Origin: Oscillospiraceae bacterium
Lineage (GTDB): Bacteria; Bacillota; Clostridia; Oscillospirales; Oscillospiraceae
NCBI GenBank assembly: GCA_017621795.1
Contig: JAGASJ010000023.1
Coordinates: forward strand, 1 to 53,406
Direction: 5' to 3'
DNA length: 53,406 nucleotides
Both the position numbers and the translations under genes were made by a program. Under the pieces are notes generated by a model, which did not search any database, was not told the origin of the DNA, and saw only the letters and a list, made by a program, of their open reading frames with translations. Within the stretch, counting starts at the first letter, position 1. Every line of letters starts with the position of its first letter. Below are positions 23,765 to 30,068 of this stretch, piece after piece.

Positions 23765-24754
23765 TTAAACATATTCCACGGTGATTTCGCCGAAGCTGCA
23801 GGAAGCATTCAGACGAATCACGCCCTCAGGCGTATTGCGGGGACTGCCGGAGACGGAAAATCCCGCAAATGCGGTAGAGGAATCGGTCTTTACCGCAAAT
23901 CTCTCCGGTACCAAAATCTGCAAGTGACCGAAGGAGCAGTTGACGTTCATCGCGCAGTTATCCACGGATTCCACATTGCTCAGGTCTATAACATAGTCCC
24001 CAAAGGAAACGTTTACCTCGCCACGGCGCAGAACAGGCAGACAGACAAACTTGGTGCCTTCTCCGAAGGATGCGTCAAATCTGAAAAGATCCTCTTCCTC
24101 GGTGTATTCCTCTGTGGGTGCATTGCGATTGCCCTTTCCCAGCCCCTTTTTAAAGCGGAGCTTATGTCCCTTGGGCTTTTTTGCGCCATCCACCAGCAGG
24201 CTCAGACCGAACAAAATCAAAATGATCGCCCATACAATGCCTGCCGAGGGTTTAAAGGAAATGGGCAAAAAGATGTTTGCCAAAAACCAACCGCCTACCA
24301 CCGTGCAGAACAGTCTGAAAAAGGAAAAGCGGGGGAACAGTCCTGTTGCACCGAACACCAGAAGTGCTGTGGGCCACAGGATGCTCCAGAAGGATGCCCC
24401 GATCTCCATCAGCTGTGCCGCCAAAAACAGTCCGCCGGTGAGCAGTACAAAAAGGGCGAAGCCCACAGTTCCCTTGCGTCCCACGTCGTAAGTAAACTTC
24501 ATCGTCTCTTTTTCCTCATCATCCACAGGCTCAGCCACGTATACCTTTTCCTGCTTGTGCCCCAGCAGCTCATCGGTGGAAATGCCGAAGATATCCGCAA
24601 GCTGTGATAAAAGGGTGATGTCCGGGCAGGACTGATCATTTTCCCACTTACTCACCGCTTGCGCCGTAACGCCCAGCTTCTCGGCAAGCTGATCCTGCGT
24701 CAGACCCAACCGCTTGCGGTTTTGCACGATGCGCTTTCCAATGGTTTGCTCCAT
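23765..24754 (-). CDS. XRE-type regulator fused to membrane segments and a LiaF-like domain
   Basis: A 329-residue one-protein sensor. Residues ~6-62 are a Cro/CI helix-turn-helix (LTQDQLAEKLGVTAQAVSKW). About four transmembrane helices follow (95-190). After a basic/acidic linker comes a C-terminal LiaF-like beta domain (225-329) with repeated SFG/SFGE turns, as in cell-envelope stress proteins. The layout suggests a membrane-bound transcription regulator sensing envelope stress, with LiaF-type inhibitor and DNA-binding parts on one chain; inferred. GGAGGTG precedes ATG 24754. It is monocistronic. Confidence 0.85.
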   Translation of the reverse strand: MEQTIGKRIVQNRKRLGLTQDQLAEKLGVTAQAVSKWENDQSCPDITLLSQLADIFGISTDELLGHKQEKVYVAEPVDDEEKETMKFTYDVGRKGTVGFALFVLLTGGLFLAAQLMEIGASFWSILWPTALLVFGATGLFPRFSFFRLFCTVVGGWFLANIFLPISFKPSAGIVWAIILILFGLSLLVDGAKKPKGHKLRFKKGLGKGNRNAPTEEYTEEEDLFRFDASFGEGTKFVCLPVLRRGEVNVSFGDYVIDLSNVESVDNCAMNVNCSFGHLQILVPERFAVKTDSSTAFAGFSVSGSPRNTPEGVIRLNASCSFGEITVEYV

Positions 24755-24924
24755 AAAAACACCTCCATATTTGACAAGGACAGTCCAATGGCGACAGCCC
24801 TGCTGTTTGGCTTTATTATGCCATATACACCGGAAAAATGCTATAAAAACCTGGTTAAAGCTCCGAAATTTTTTCTCATCGGACGGTTGAGAGACACTAA
24901 ACGGCAGGTTGAGTTGGGTTTTAC

Positions 24925-24953
24925 TTGCTTTTTTGCCCCGGTTTTTGTATGAT
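24925..24953 (+). promoter_or_regulatory. Sigma-A promoter of luxS-mtnN
   Basis: TTGCTT (24925-24930), 17-base spacer, TATGAT (24948-24953); 22 bases to the luxS start. Confidence 0.65.
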
Positions 24954-24975
24954 AAAAAGAAACGGAGGCGTTTAT

Positions 24976-25470
24976 ATGGAGAAGATCACAAGTTTTACCA
25001 TTGACCATATTTTATTACAGCCCGGCCTGTATGTTTCCAGGACTGACAAGGTGGGGGCAGAAACGGTGACCACCTTCGATTTGCGGCTCACCTCTCCCAA
25101 CGAAGAGCCGGTATTGAACACGGCCGAGATGCACACCATCGAGCATTTGGCGGCCACCTATCTGCGCAATGAGCAGGCGTGGAAGGAAAAGGTGCTGTAT
25201 TTCGGTCCTATGGGCTGCCGCACCGGCTTTTATCTGCTGCTGGGCGGTAATTACAGCTCTAAAGAGGTGTTGCCCCTGGTGCGGGACTGCTTCCGCTTCA
25301 TCGAGGCTTTTCGCGGGGACGTACCCGGCGCATCGGCCAAGGATTGCGGGAATTTCCTGGATATGAATTTACCGATGGCAAACTACTGGGGCAAAAAATA
25401 CGCGGACCTGTTGGATACCTGCGATGACAGCCGCCTGGTATACCCATCAAAGGAAGAGGAGATCTTATGA
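24976..25470 (+). CDS. luxS: S-ribosylhomocysteine lyase
   Basis: Splits S-ribosylhomocysteine into homocysteine and DPD, the precursor of autoinducer-2. It is a metal enzyme with 164 residues, the normal length. The metal ligands are in HTIEH (residues 53-57) and the later cysteine of KDCGNFLDMN; the catalytic cysteine is in GPMGCRTGFYL. ATG 24976 follows GGAGG. The next gene, mtnN, makes its substrate and overlaps by ATGA, giving the complete detoxification of S-adenosylhomocysteine in one operon. Confidence 0.97.
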   Translation: MEKITSFTIDHILLQPGLYVSRTDKVGAETVTTFDLRLTSPNEEPVLNTAEMHTIEHLAATYLRNEQAWKEKVLYFGPMGCRTGFYLLLGGNYSSKEVLPLVRDCFRFIEAFRGDVPGASAKDCGNFLDMNLPMANYWGKKYADLLDTCDDSRLVYPSKEEEIL

Positions 25471-26162
25471 CAAAGCTTGGAATTATCGGCGCAATGGATA
25501 TTGAGGTAGAGAGCCTGAAAAAACAGCTTGAAAACCTGACTGTGACCCAAAAGGCGGGCTCTGATTTTTACGCAGGCACGCTTAAGGGGCTTTCCGTAGT
25601 GGTGGTGCGCTGCGGCATCGGCAAGGTCAATGCCGCCATCTGCGCCCAAATCTTGTGTGACCTTTTTCAGGTGACCCACATCATCAACACCGGCATTGCC
25701 GGCTCTTTGGATGCGGCGCTGGACATTGGGGATCTGGTGGTCTCCGATCAGGTGATCCACCACGATTTTGACTGTTTTCACTTTGGTTATCCCCACTGCA
25801 CCATTCCCGGAATGCCCACAGGCTTCCCCGCAGATCCGAACTTAATGGCTATGGCGGTGGCGGCGGCACAAAAGGTGCATCCCGACCACGTACGGGTGGG
25901 CACCGTTGCCAGCGGCGACCAGTTTGTCGCTGACCCGAAGCTGAAAAACAGCATCATTGAAAAAACCGGTGCACAGTGCACCGAAATGGAGGGCGCGGCG
26001 ATTGCCCAAACCGCCTACCGTAACGGTGTGCCTTTTGTGATTTTGCGCGCCATTTCCGATAAAGCGGACGACTCTGCCGAGATGGACTATCCCACCTTCG
26101 AGGCACTGGCGGCACAGCGCTGTGCCGCAGTGGTAACGGCACTGGCAGAAAAGCTTTCCTGA
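25467..26162 (+). CDS. mtnN: 5'-methylthioadenosine/S-adenosylhomocysteine nucleosidase
   Basis: Hydrolyses S-adenosylhomocysteine and methylthioadenosine to adenine and the thioribose, the step before LuxS. A 231-residue protein of the PNP/UDP phosphorylase fold: GIIGAMDIEVESLK at the start, INTGIAGSLDAALDIGD, the catalytic EMEGAAIAQTAY segment and AISDKADD near the end are diagnostic. Coupled to luxS by a 4-base overlap. Confidence 0.96.
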   Translation: MTKLGIIGAMDIEVESLKKQLENLTVTQKAGSDFYAGTLKGLSVVVVRCGIGKVNAAICAQILCDLFQVTHIINTGIAGSLDAALDIGDLVVSDQVIHHDFDCFHFGYPHCTIPGMPTGFPADPNLMAMAVAAAQKVHPDHVRVGTVASGDQFVADPKLKNSIIEKTGAQCTEMEGAAIAQTAYRNGVPFVILRAISDKADDSAEMDYPTFEALAAQRCAAVVTALAEKLS

Positions 26163-26174
26163 AAGGAGCAGAAA

Positions 26175-26630
26175 ATGGCATATTATATTTTAAAAGGTGC
26201 GGTGGTCTCCGGGGATGTGGAGCTGGGCGAAAATGTGTCTGTGTGGCACAATGCGGTGCTTCGGGGAGACAGCGGTCAGATCACCGTAGGCGAAAATACC
26301 AACATTCAGGACCTGTGTATCCTGCACGAAAAAACCACCGTGGGCAAAAACTGTACCGTCGGGCACGGGGCGATCCTCCACGGCTGTACTGTGGGGGACG
26401 GGTGCTTGATCGGTATGGGCGCCATTGTGTTAAATGGTGCTGTTTTAGAGGAGGGCTGTTTAGTGGGCGCAGGTGCGCTGGTCACCGGCAAAACCGCTGC
26501 GCCCAGAGGCTCAGTACTGCTGGGCAGTCCCGCCAAAATTGTGAAGACCCTGACCGAGGAGGAAATTGCGGCACAGGCACGCGGTGCAATGCACTACATA
26601 GAACTGGCCCGATCTGCCATCACGGTGTAA
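26175..26630 (+). CDS. Gamma-carbonic-anhydrase-like hexapeptide protein
   Basis: A left-handed beta-helix protein of 151 residues built of hexapeptide repeats, of the YrdA/PaaY gamma-carbonic anhydrase family. Zinc-ligand histidines are in ILHEKTTVG and GHGAILHGC. The segment LRGDSGQITVGENTNIQD is typical. Carbon dioxide hydration is the usual suggestion, but many members lack proven activity. It starts 12 bases after mtnN with AAAGGAG and is probably the third gene of the luxS operon. Confidence 0.88.
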   Translation: MAYYILKGAVVSGDVELGENVSVWHNAVLRGDSGQITVGENTNIQDLCILHEKTTVGKNCTVGHGAILHGCTVGDGCLIGMGAIVLNGAVLEEGCLVGAGALVTGKTAAPRGSVLLGSPAKIVKTLTEEEIAAQARGAMHYIELARSAITV

Positions 26631-26636
26631 TAACCC

Positions 26637-26675
26637 TGTCATTGCGAGGGAGCGAATGCGACCGTGGCAATCCGT
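26637..26675 (+). repeat. Palindromic repeat copy A (TGTCATTGCGAG..GTGGCAATCCGT)
   Basis: The ends ATTGC/GCAAT are complementary. It lies 6 bases after the gamma-CA stop. Same family as 26801-26838, 27183-27220, 51301-51339 and, with changed stem bases, 26721-26764. Confidence 0.75.
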
Positions 26676-26682
26676 AACCCCT

Positions 26683-26716
26683 GCCGCCATCAGGCGGCGC
26701 GGCACTTTGCGCCGCA
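26683..26716. repeat. Pair of GC-rich hairpins between repeat copies A and B
   Basis: GCCGCC-ATCA-GGCGGC, followed by GCGGC-ACTTT-GCGCCGC. They fill the space between the two repeat copies and may belong to the same composite element. Confidence 0.45.
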
Positions 26717-26720
26717 AGAA

Positions 26721-26764
26721 AACGGATTCCTACGACCAGTTTGCGAACTGGTCTCGGAATGACA
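26721..26764 (-). repeat. Palindromic repeat copy B (variant, inverted)
   Basis: Read on the minus strand it runs TGTCATTCCGAG ... GTAGGAATCCGT. Compared with copy A, the stem ATTGC/GCAAT has become ATTCC/GGAAT, a compensatory double change. The core ACCAGTTCGCAAACTGGT is itself a hairpin. Confidence 0.7.
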
Positions 26765-26800
26765 AAGGTGTACGGTGCTGCTGCGATTACCGAAGCCCCC

Positions 26801-26838
26801 TGTCATTGCGAGGGCGCTTCGCGCCCGTGGCAATCCGT
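26801..26838 (+). repeat. Palindromic repeat copy C, left of the GIY-YIG gene
   Basis: TGTCATTGCGAG ... GTGGCAATCCGT with hairpin core GGGCGCTTCGCGCCC. It is an exact reverse complement of copy D at 27183-27220 over 38 bases. Confidence 0.85.
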
Positions 26839-26877
26839 CTCTTAAAAACCTGCAAAATAGTGTAAGGACAAGATAAG

Positions 26878-27171
26878 ATGCACTACTATGTTTATATTCT
26901 TTCCAATTCTACAAATACAGTAATTTATACAGGTGTTACCAATAACTTGCTACGCCGGGTCTATCAGCACAAAAACAAGATGGATCCAAAAAGCTTTTCT
27001 GCAAAGTATAATGTTCATAAGCTGGTATTTTTTGAAGAAACAAGTGATGCCTATTCCGCAATTTCGAGAGAGAAGCAAATTAAGGGATGGAACAGAAAAC
27101 GAAAGAACGAATTGATCAACAAACAAAACCCGCAGTGGGTAGATCTGTATGACAGTATCCTTGGCGAATAA
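26878..27171 (+). CDS. Small GIY-YIG nuclease-domain protein
   Basis: A 97-residue single-domain protein of the GIY-YIG endonuclease superfamily (UvrC N-terminal/YhbQ-like subgroup). Motifs: YYVYILSN (the GIY strand), VIYTGVTNNLLRRVYQHK (the YIG strand and catalytic arginine) and the metal-binding glutamate in ISREKQIKGW. No DNA-binding domain is fused. AT-richer than the neighbours, preceded by a modest AAGGA site. It lies alone between exact inverted copies of a palindromic repeat, next to two tRNA genes, which suggests a selfish or repeat-mobilising unit; host repair roles remain possible. Confidence 0.9.
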   Translation: MHYYVYILSNSTNTVIYTGVTNNLLRRVYQHKNKMDPKSFSAKYNVHKLVFFEETSDAYSAISREKQIKGWNRKRKNELINKQNPQWVDLYDSILGE

Positions 27172-27182
27172 CGTCATAGGAA

Positions 27183-27220
27183 ACGGATTGCCACGGGCGC
27201 GAAGCGCCCTCGCAATGACA
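27183..27220 (-). repeat. Palindromic repeat copy D, right of the GIY-YIG gene
   Basis: Exact inverted counterpart of copy C, starting 12 bases after the GIY-YIG stop. C and D together bracket the gene in a 420-base unit (26801-27220). Confidence 0.85.
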
Positions 27221-27275
27221 GTTCCTTCGGACGAAAGGCGCCGGTAAAATGTGATCGTATTTACCGTAAAAATGT

Positions 27276-27309
27276 AAAAAAAGGACTTCACCTTCGTGAA
27301 GTCCTTTTT
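27276..27309 (-). terminator. Terminator after the tRNA pair
   Basis: An 11-bp perfect stem AAGGACTTCAC/GTGAAGTCCTT with a 4-base loop. On the minus strand it is followed by T7, right after tRNA-Glu. It also works rightward with T5. Confidence 0.9.
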
Positions 27310-27310
27310 C

Positions 27311-27385
27311 TGGTGACCCGTACGGGAATCGAACCCATGTTACCGCCGTGAAAGGGCGGTGTCTTAACCGCTTGACCAACGGGCC
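27311..27385 (-). tRNA. tRNA-Glu (anticodon TTC)
   Basis: A 75-base cloverleaf on the minus strand with encoded CCA. Acceptor GGCCCGT pairs with ACGGGTC; anticodon stem CCGCC/GGCGG closes the loop CTTTCAC; T-loop TTCGAATC. It abuts tRNA-Met with no spacer. Confidence 0.95.
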
Positions 27386-27461
27386 TGGTAGCGGCAATCT
27401 GACTTGAACAGATGACATACCGGGTATGAACCGGGTACTCTACCAACTGAGTTATGCCGCC
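27386..27461 (-). tRNA. tRNA-Met (anticodon CAT)
   Basis: A 76-base cloverleaf on the minus strand ending in encoded CCA. Acceptor GGCGGCA pairs with TGCCGCT; anticodon loop TTCATAC; D-arm ACTC..GAGT; T-loop TTCAAGT. The overall sequence resembles elongator tRNA-Met rather than initiator. A lysidine-modified Ile2 tRNA also reads CAT in the gene, but the acceptor stem favours Met. Confidence 0.9.
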
Positions 27462-27501
27462 ATATTTTATTTGCCATCGGATTTGCCCGATTAGCTTTGT
27501 T

Positions 27502-27530
27502 ATTATACCCATCCCACTGCGCTTTGTCAA
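27502..27530 (-). promoter_or_regulatory. Consensus promoter of the tRNA-Met-Glu operon
   Basis: Minus strand: perfect TTGACA (27525-27530), 17-base spacer, perfect TATAAT (27502-27507), as expected for stable RNA genes. Confidence 0.9.
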
Positions 27531-27633
27531 GAGAAAAGTTTTTGCATTTCAAAGATTTCTCTATATAAGCCACAAAATTCGGGCGTTTTCAGTAGTATAT
27601 GGGGTTTTAGGCCGCTTATTCTGAAATAATCGG

Positions 27634-27662
27634 TTGCTTTTTGTGTAAATTTTTGATATACT
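27634..27662 (+). promoter_or_regulatory. Sigma-A promoter of the second MATE gene
   Basis: TTGCTT (27634-27639), 17-base spacer, TATACT (27657-27662); about 28 bases of leader to TTG 27697. Confidence 0.7.
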
Positions 27663-27696
27663 GCTTTGGCTATACCGAGAAAAAGGACTGAGAATT

Positions 27697-29112
27697 TTGG
27701 CAAGAAACAGACTTCCCGCCCCGGGCGAAAACAAAATGCGCACAATGCCAGTGGGTAAGCTCTTATTTACTATGGCACTGCCGCTGGCGCTTTCAATGCT
27801 GGTGCAGGCCTTCTATAATATTGTAGACAGCTTTTTTGTGGCGAAGGTCAATGAGGACGCGGTGACAGCCCTTTCCTTTGCGTTCCCCATTCAAAATCTG
27901 CAGATCGGCTGTGCTACCGGCATTGCGGTAGGTATGAACAGCCTGCTGAGCAAATCCCTGGGAGAGGGCAATCAGGAGCAGGCAAACCGCGCCGCAGGCA
28001 ACGGTATTATTTTGACCATGGTTCTGGTGGTTGGCTTTATGCTGTTTGGAGCGTTCGGCACGGAAGGCTACTACAGCGTCTTCGGTGCCAATGACCGTAC
28101 TACCCAATACGGCATCAGCTATACCTCTATTTGCAGCCTGTTTACCCTGGGCATTTTCGTGGAGATCTTAGGGGAGCGGCTGCTGCAGGCCTCCGGCCGT
28201 ACCATTTATACCCTGTTTACCCAAGGCACAGGTGCGGTGCTGAATATCATTTTAGACCCCCTGTTTATTTTGGGCACAGAGGGGCTGGCAGAGATGGGGA
28301 TCCATCTGCCGTTTTATGTTCCCCGTATGGAAGTGGCAGGTGCGGCCATTGCAACGGTGATCGGTCAGTGGGTAGCGGCCATTATGGCGGTGATTTTCAA
28401 CCTGACGAAAAACCACGATGTGCATTTTGCTGTCAAATACCTGAAGCCCCGCAAGGACATCATTCGGAAGGTCCTGTCTGTGGGTGTGCCGTCTATGATC
28501 ATGATGGCCATTGGCTCTGTGATGAATTTCTGTATGAACAAGATCTTTATGGGCTTTGACGGACAGACGCCTGCGGCGGTATTCGGCATTTATTTCAGAC
28601 TGCAAAGCTTTTTCCTGATGCCTTTGTTTGGCATCAACAATGCATCTATTTCCATTGTGGCATACAATTATGGGGCCCGACAGCCGAAGCGCATCCTAAA
28701 AACACTGAAATGCGCCCTGGGTTCTGCGGTGGTGGTGATGCTGATCGGTTTGACGGTGTTTCAGATCTTCCCCGAGACACTAATGGGCATTTTCAGCTCC
28801 GGAGAGGAAAGTGCCGCACTGGTGCGGATGGGTATAACGGCACTGCGGATCGTCAGCCTGCATTTCCCGCTGGCGGCCATCGGCATCGCTTTGGGCGCAT
28901 CCTTCCAGGCATTGGGCATTGGCATCTACTCCACCATTACATCCCTGTGCCGTCAGCTGGTGGTATTGGTACCGGCGGCGTATCTGCTGAGTCTGAGCGG
29001 GAATGTGGATGCGGTGTGGTGGTCCTTTGTGCTGGCGGAATTTGTCAGCTCCGCACTGACCGTTTTCTTCTTCCTGCGGATCTACCGCAAGAAGGTAAAG
29101 CCCTTAATGTAA
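27697..29112 (+). CDS. MATE-family efflux transporter
   Basis: A 471-residue MATE protein with about 12 helices; AFYNIVDSFFVAKVNEDAV in the first helix region and ASGRTIYTLFTQGTGAVLNI in the middle are typical. The likely start is TTG 27697, 9 bases after AAGGA and a short leader from the promoter; ATG 27736 is the alternative. It differs from the MATE at 19339, so it is not a recent duplicate. Substrate unknown. It stands alone: hairpins follow and thiN has its own signals. Confidence 0.92.
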   Translation: MARNRLPAPGENKMRTMPVGKLLFTMALPLALSMLVQAFYNIVDSFFVAKVNEDAVTALSFAFPIQNLQIGCATGIAVGMNSLLSKSLGEGNQEQANRAAGNGIILTMVLVVGFMLFGAFGTEGYYSVFGANDRTTQYGISYTSICSLFTLGIFVEILGERLLQASGRTIYTLFTQGTGAVLNIILDPLFILGTEGLAEMGIHLPFYVPRMEVAGAAIATVIGQWVAAIMAVIFNLTKNHDVHFAVKYLKPRKDIIRKVLSVGVPSMIMMAIGSVMNFCMNKIFMGFDGQTPAAVFGIYFRLQSFFLMPLFGINNASISIVAYNYGARQPKRILKTLKCALGSAVVVMLIGLTVFQIFPETLMGIFSSGEESAALVRMGITALRIVSLHFPLAAIGIALGASFQALGIGIYSTITSLCRQLVVLVPAAYLLSLSGNVDAVWWSFVLAEFVSSALTVFFFLRIYRKKVKPLM

Positions 29113-29150
29113 CATTCTGCAGAGGTCAAAGAAGCGCCAAAGATAAGCAA

Positions 29151-29190
29151 CGCGACCCCGATGTGTATACAGATACTCGAGCGGGTCGCG
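29151..29190 (+). terminator. Hairpin after the MATE gene
   Basis: CGCGACCC (29151-29158) pairs with GGGTCGCG (29183-29190); the loop contains the palindrome TGTATACA. No U-tract follows directly. A second hairpin CTTGC-GAA-GCAAG (29212-29224) with CCTTTT is the more likely stop. Confidence 0.45.
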
Positions 29191-29242
29191 ATGCGCAGTA
29201 AGTCAAAATATCTTGCGAAGCAAGCCTTTTAAAAAAATACTT

Positions 29243-29267
29243 GCGACGGGAAACCCGTCCCCTACGG
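29243..29267. repeat. Short palindromic intergenic repeat (GACGGG..CCCGTCCCCTACGG)
   Basis: GACGGG-AAA-CCCGTC followed by CCCTACGG. It belongs to the GTAGGGG-type intergenic repeats; compare 388-413. Confidence 0.35.
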
Positions 29268-29325
29268 TATGTATTAAAATATTTAGATTTATATTTTGAC
29301 GGTTTGGGGGTTCTTTGACACTCTG

Positions 29326-29367
29326 AAAGAGTTTATCTCAAAAAAATGAGATAGACTCTTTTCTTTT
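29326..29367 (+). terminator. Strong terminator just upstream of thiN
   Basis: A 15-bp stem (29326-29340/29347-29361, one G-U pair) with an A6 loop and trailing TTTCTTTT. It sits only 44 bases before the thiN start and reaches into its promoter region. Confidence 0.8.
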
Positions 29368-29377
29368 ATAAAATATG

Positions 29378-29386
29378 TGATATGAT
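29378..29386 (+). promoter_or_regulatory. Extended -10 promoter of thiN
   Basis: TGA-TATGAT fits the extended -10 pattern TGn-TATAAT. No good -35 exists because the preceding bases form the terminator. If active, the leader is about 20 bases. Confidence 0.45.
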
Positions 29387-29410
29387 ATACGCGTAAAGGA
29401 AGGGATTTTC

Positions 29411-30034
29411 TTGGGCAAGTGTGTGATTTTCTGTGCCGGTGAGTTTTTAGGTCTTGCAGAGCCTGTAGGGCAGGAGGATCTGGTGATTGCCGCCGACGGC
29501 GGTTACCGATATACTACCGCCTTGGGCATTACCCCGCATATCGTGCTGGGAGACTTTGATTCCTTGGGCTTTGTGCCGGAAAACGGGCAGGTCTTCCCCG
29601 TAGAAAAGGACGATACCGACGCAATGCTGGCCGTGCGCCGGGGTTTGGAACGGGGCTACAAGGAATTTGTGCTGTACGGCACACTGGACGGTCCGCGGCT
29701 GGACCATACCATTGCCAATTTGCAGACCCTTCAGTTTTTGGCGGATCACGGGGCAACCGGCTTCCTGGTGGGCTGTGATCAGATCGCCACGGTGGTGTGC
29801 AACGGATGCTTAGAGCTGCCTGCAGCATATAAAGGCACGGTCTCCGTGTTTTGTATGGGTGCGGATGCCCACGGTGTTACCATTGAGGGCCTGAAATACA
29901 CCTTACAAAACGGTGTGCTTTCGGCAGGGTTTCCCCTGGGCGTCAGCAACGCCTTTGTGGGCAAAAGCGGGAAGATCTCCGTAGACGCAGGCAGTCTTTT
30001 GGTCATCTACCCCCGGGAAAACGGAATAAAATGA
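29411..30034 (+). CDS. thiN: Thiamine pyrophosphokinase
   Basis: Transfers pyrophosphate from ATP to thiamine, giving thiamine diphosphate. A 207-residue protein; the ATP/thiamine site motifs ADGGYRYTTALGITPHIVLG, GDFDSLG, DDTDAMLAV and GPRLDHTIANLQTL are characteristic, and the C-terminal beta-sandwich (from ~135) completes the fold. The start is TTG 29411, 7 bases after GGAAGG. It is followed 34 bases later by the P-type ATPase gene on the same strand. Confidence 0.94.
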   Translation: MGKCVIFCAGEFLGLAEPVGQEDLVIAADGGYRYTTALGITPHIVLGDFDSLGFVPENGQVFPVEKDDTDAMLAVRRGLERGYKEFVLYGTLDGPRLDHTIANLQTLQFLADHGATGFLVGCDQIATVVCNGCLELPAAYKGTVSVFCMGADAHGVTIEGLKYTLQNGVLSAGFPLGVSNAFVGKSGKISVDAGSLLVIYPRENGIK

Positions 30035-30068
30035 CAAGCGGGTCATTTCAAAAGAAGAGGAACGGAAA

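Noticed and set aside
26637-27220. CRISPR array
   Set aside because: The repeats are palindromic, variable in their cores, in mixed orientation and irregularly spaced, with a gene between them and no cas genes anywhere in the window.
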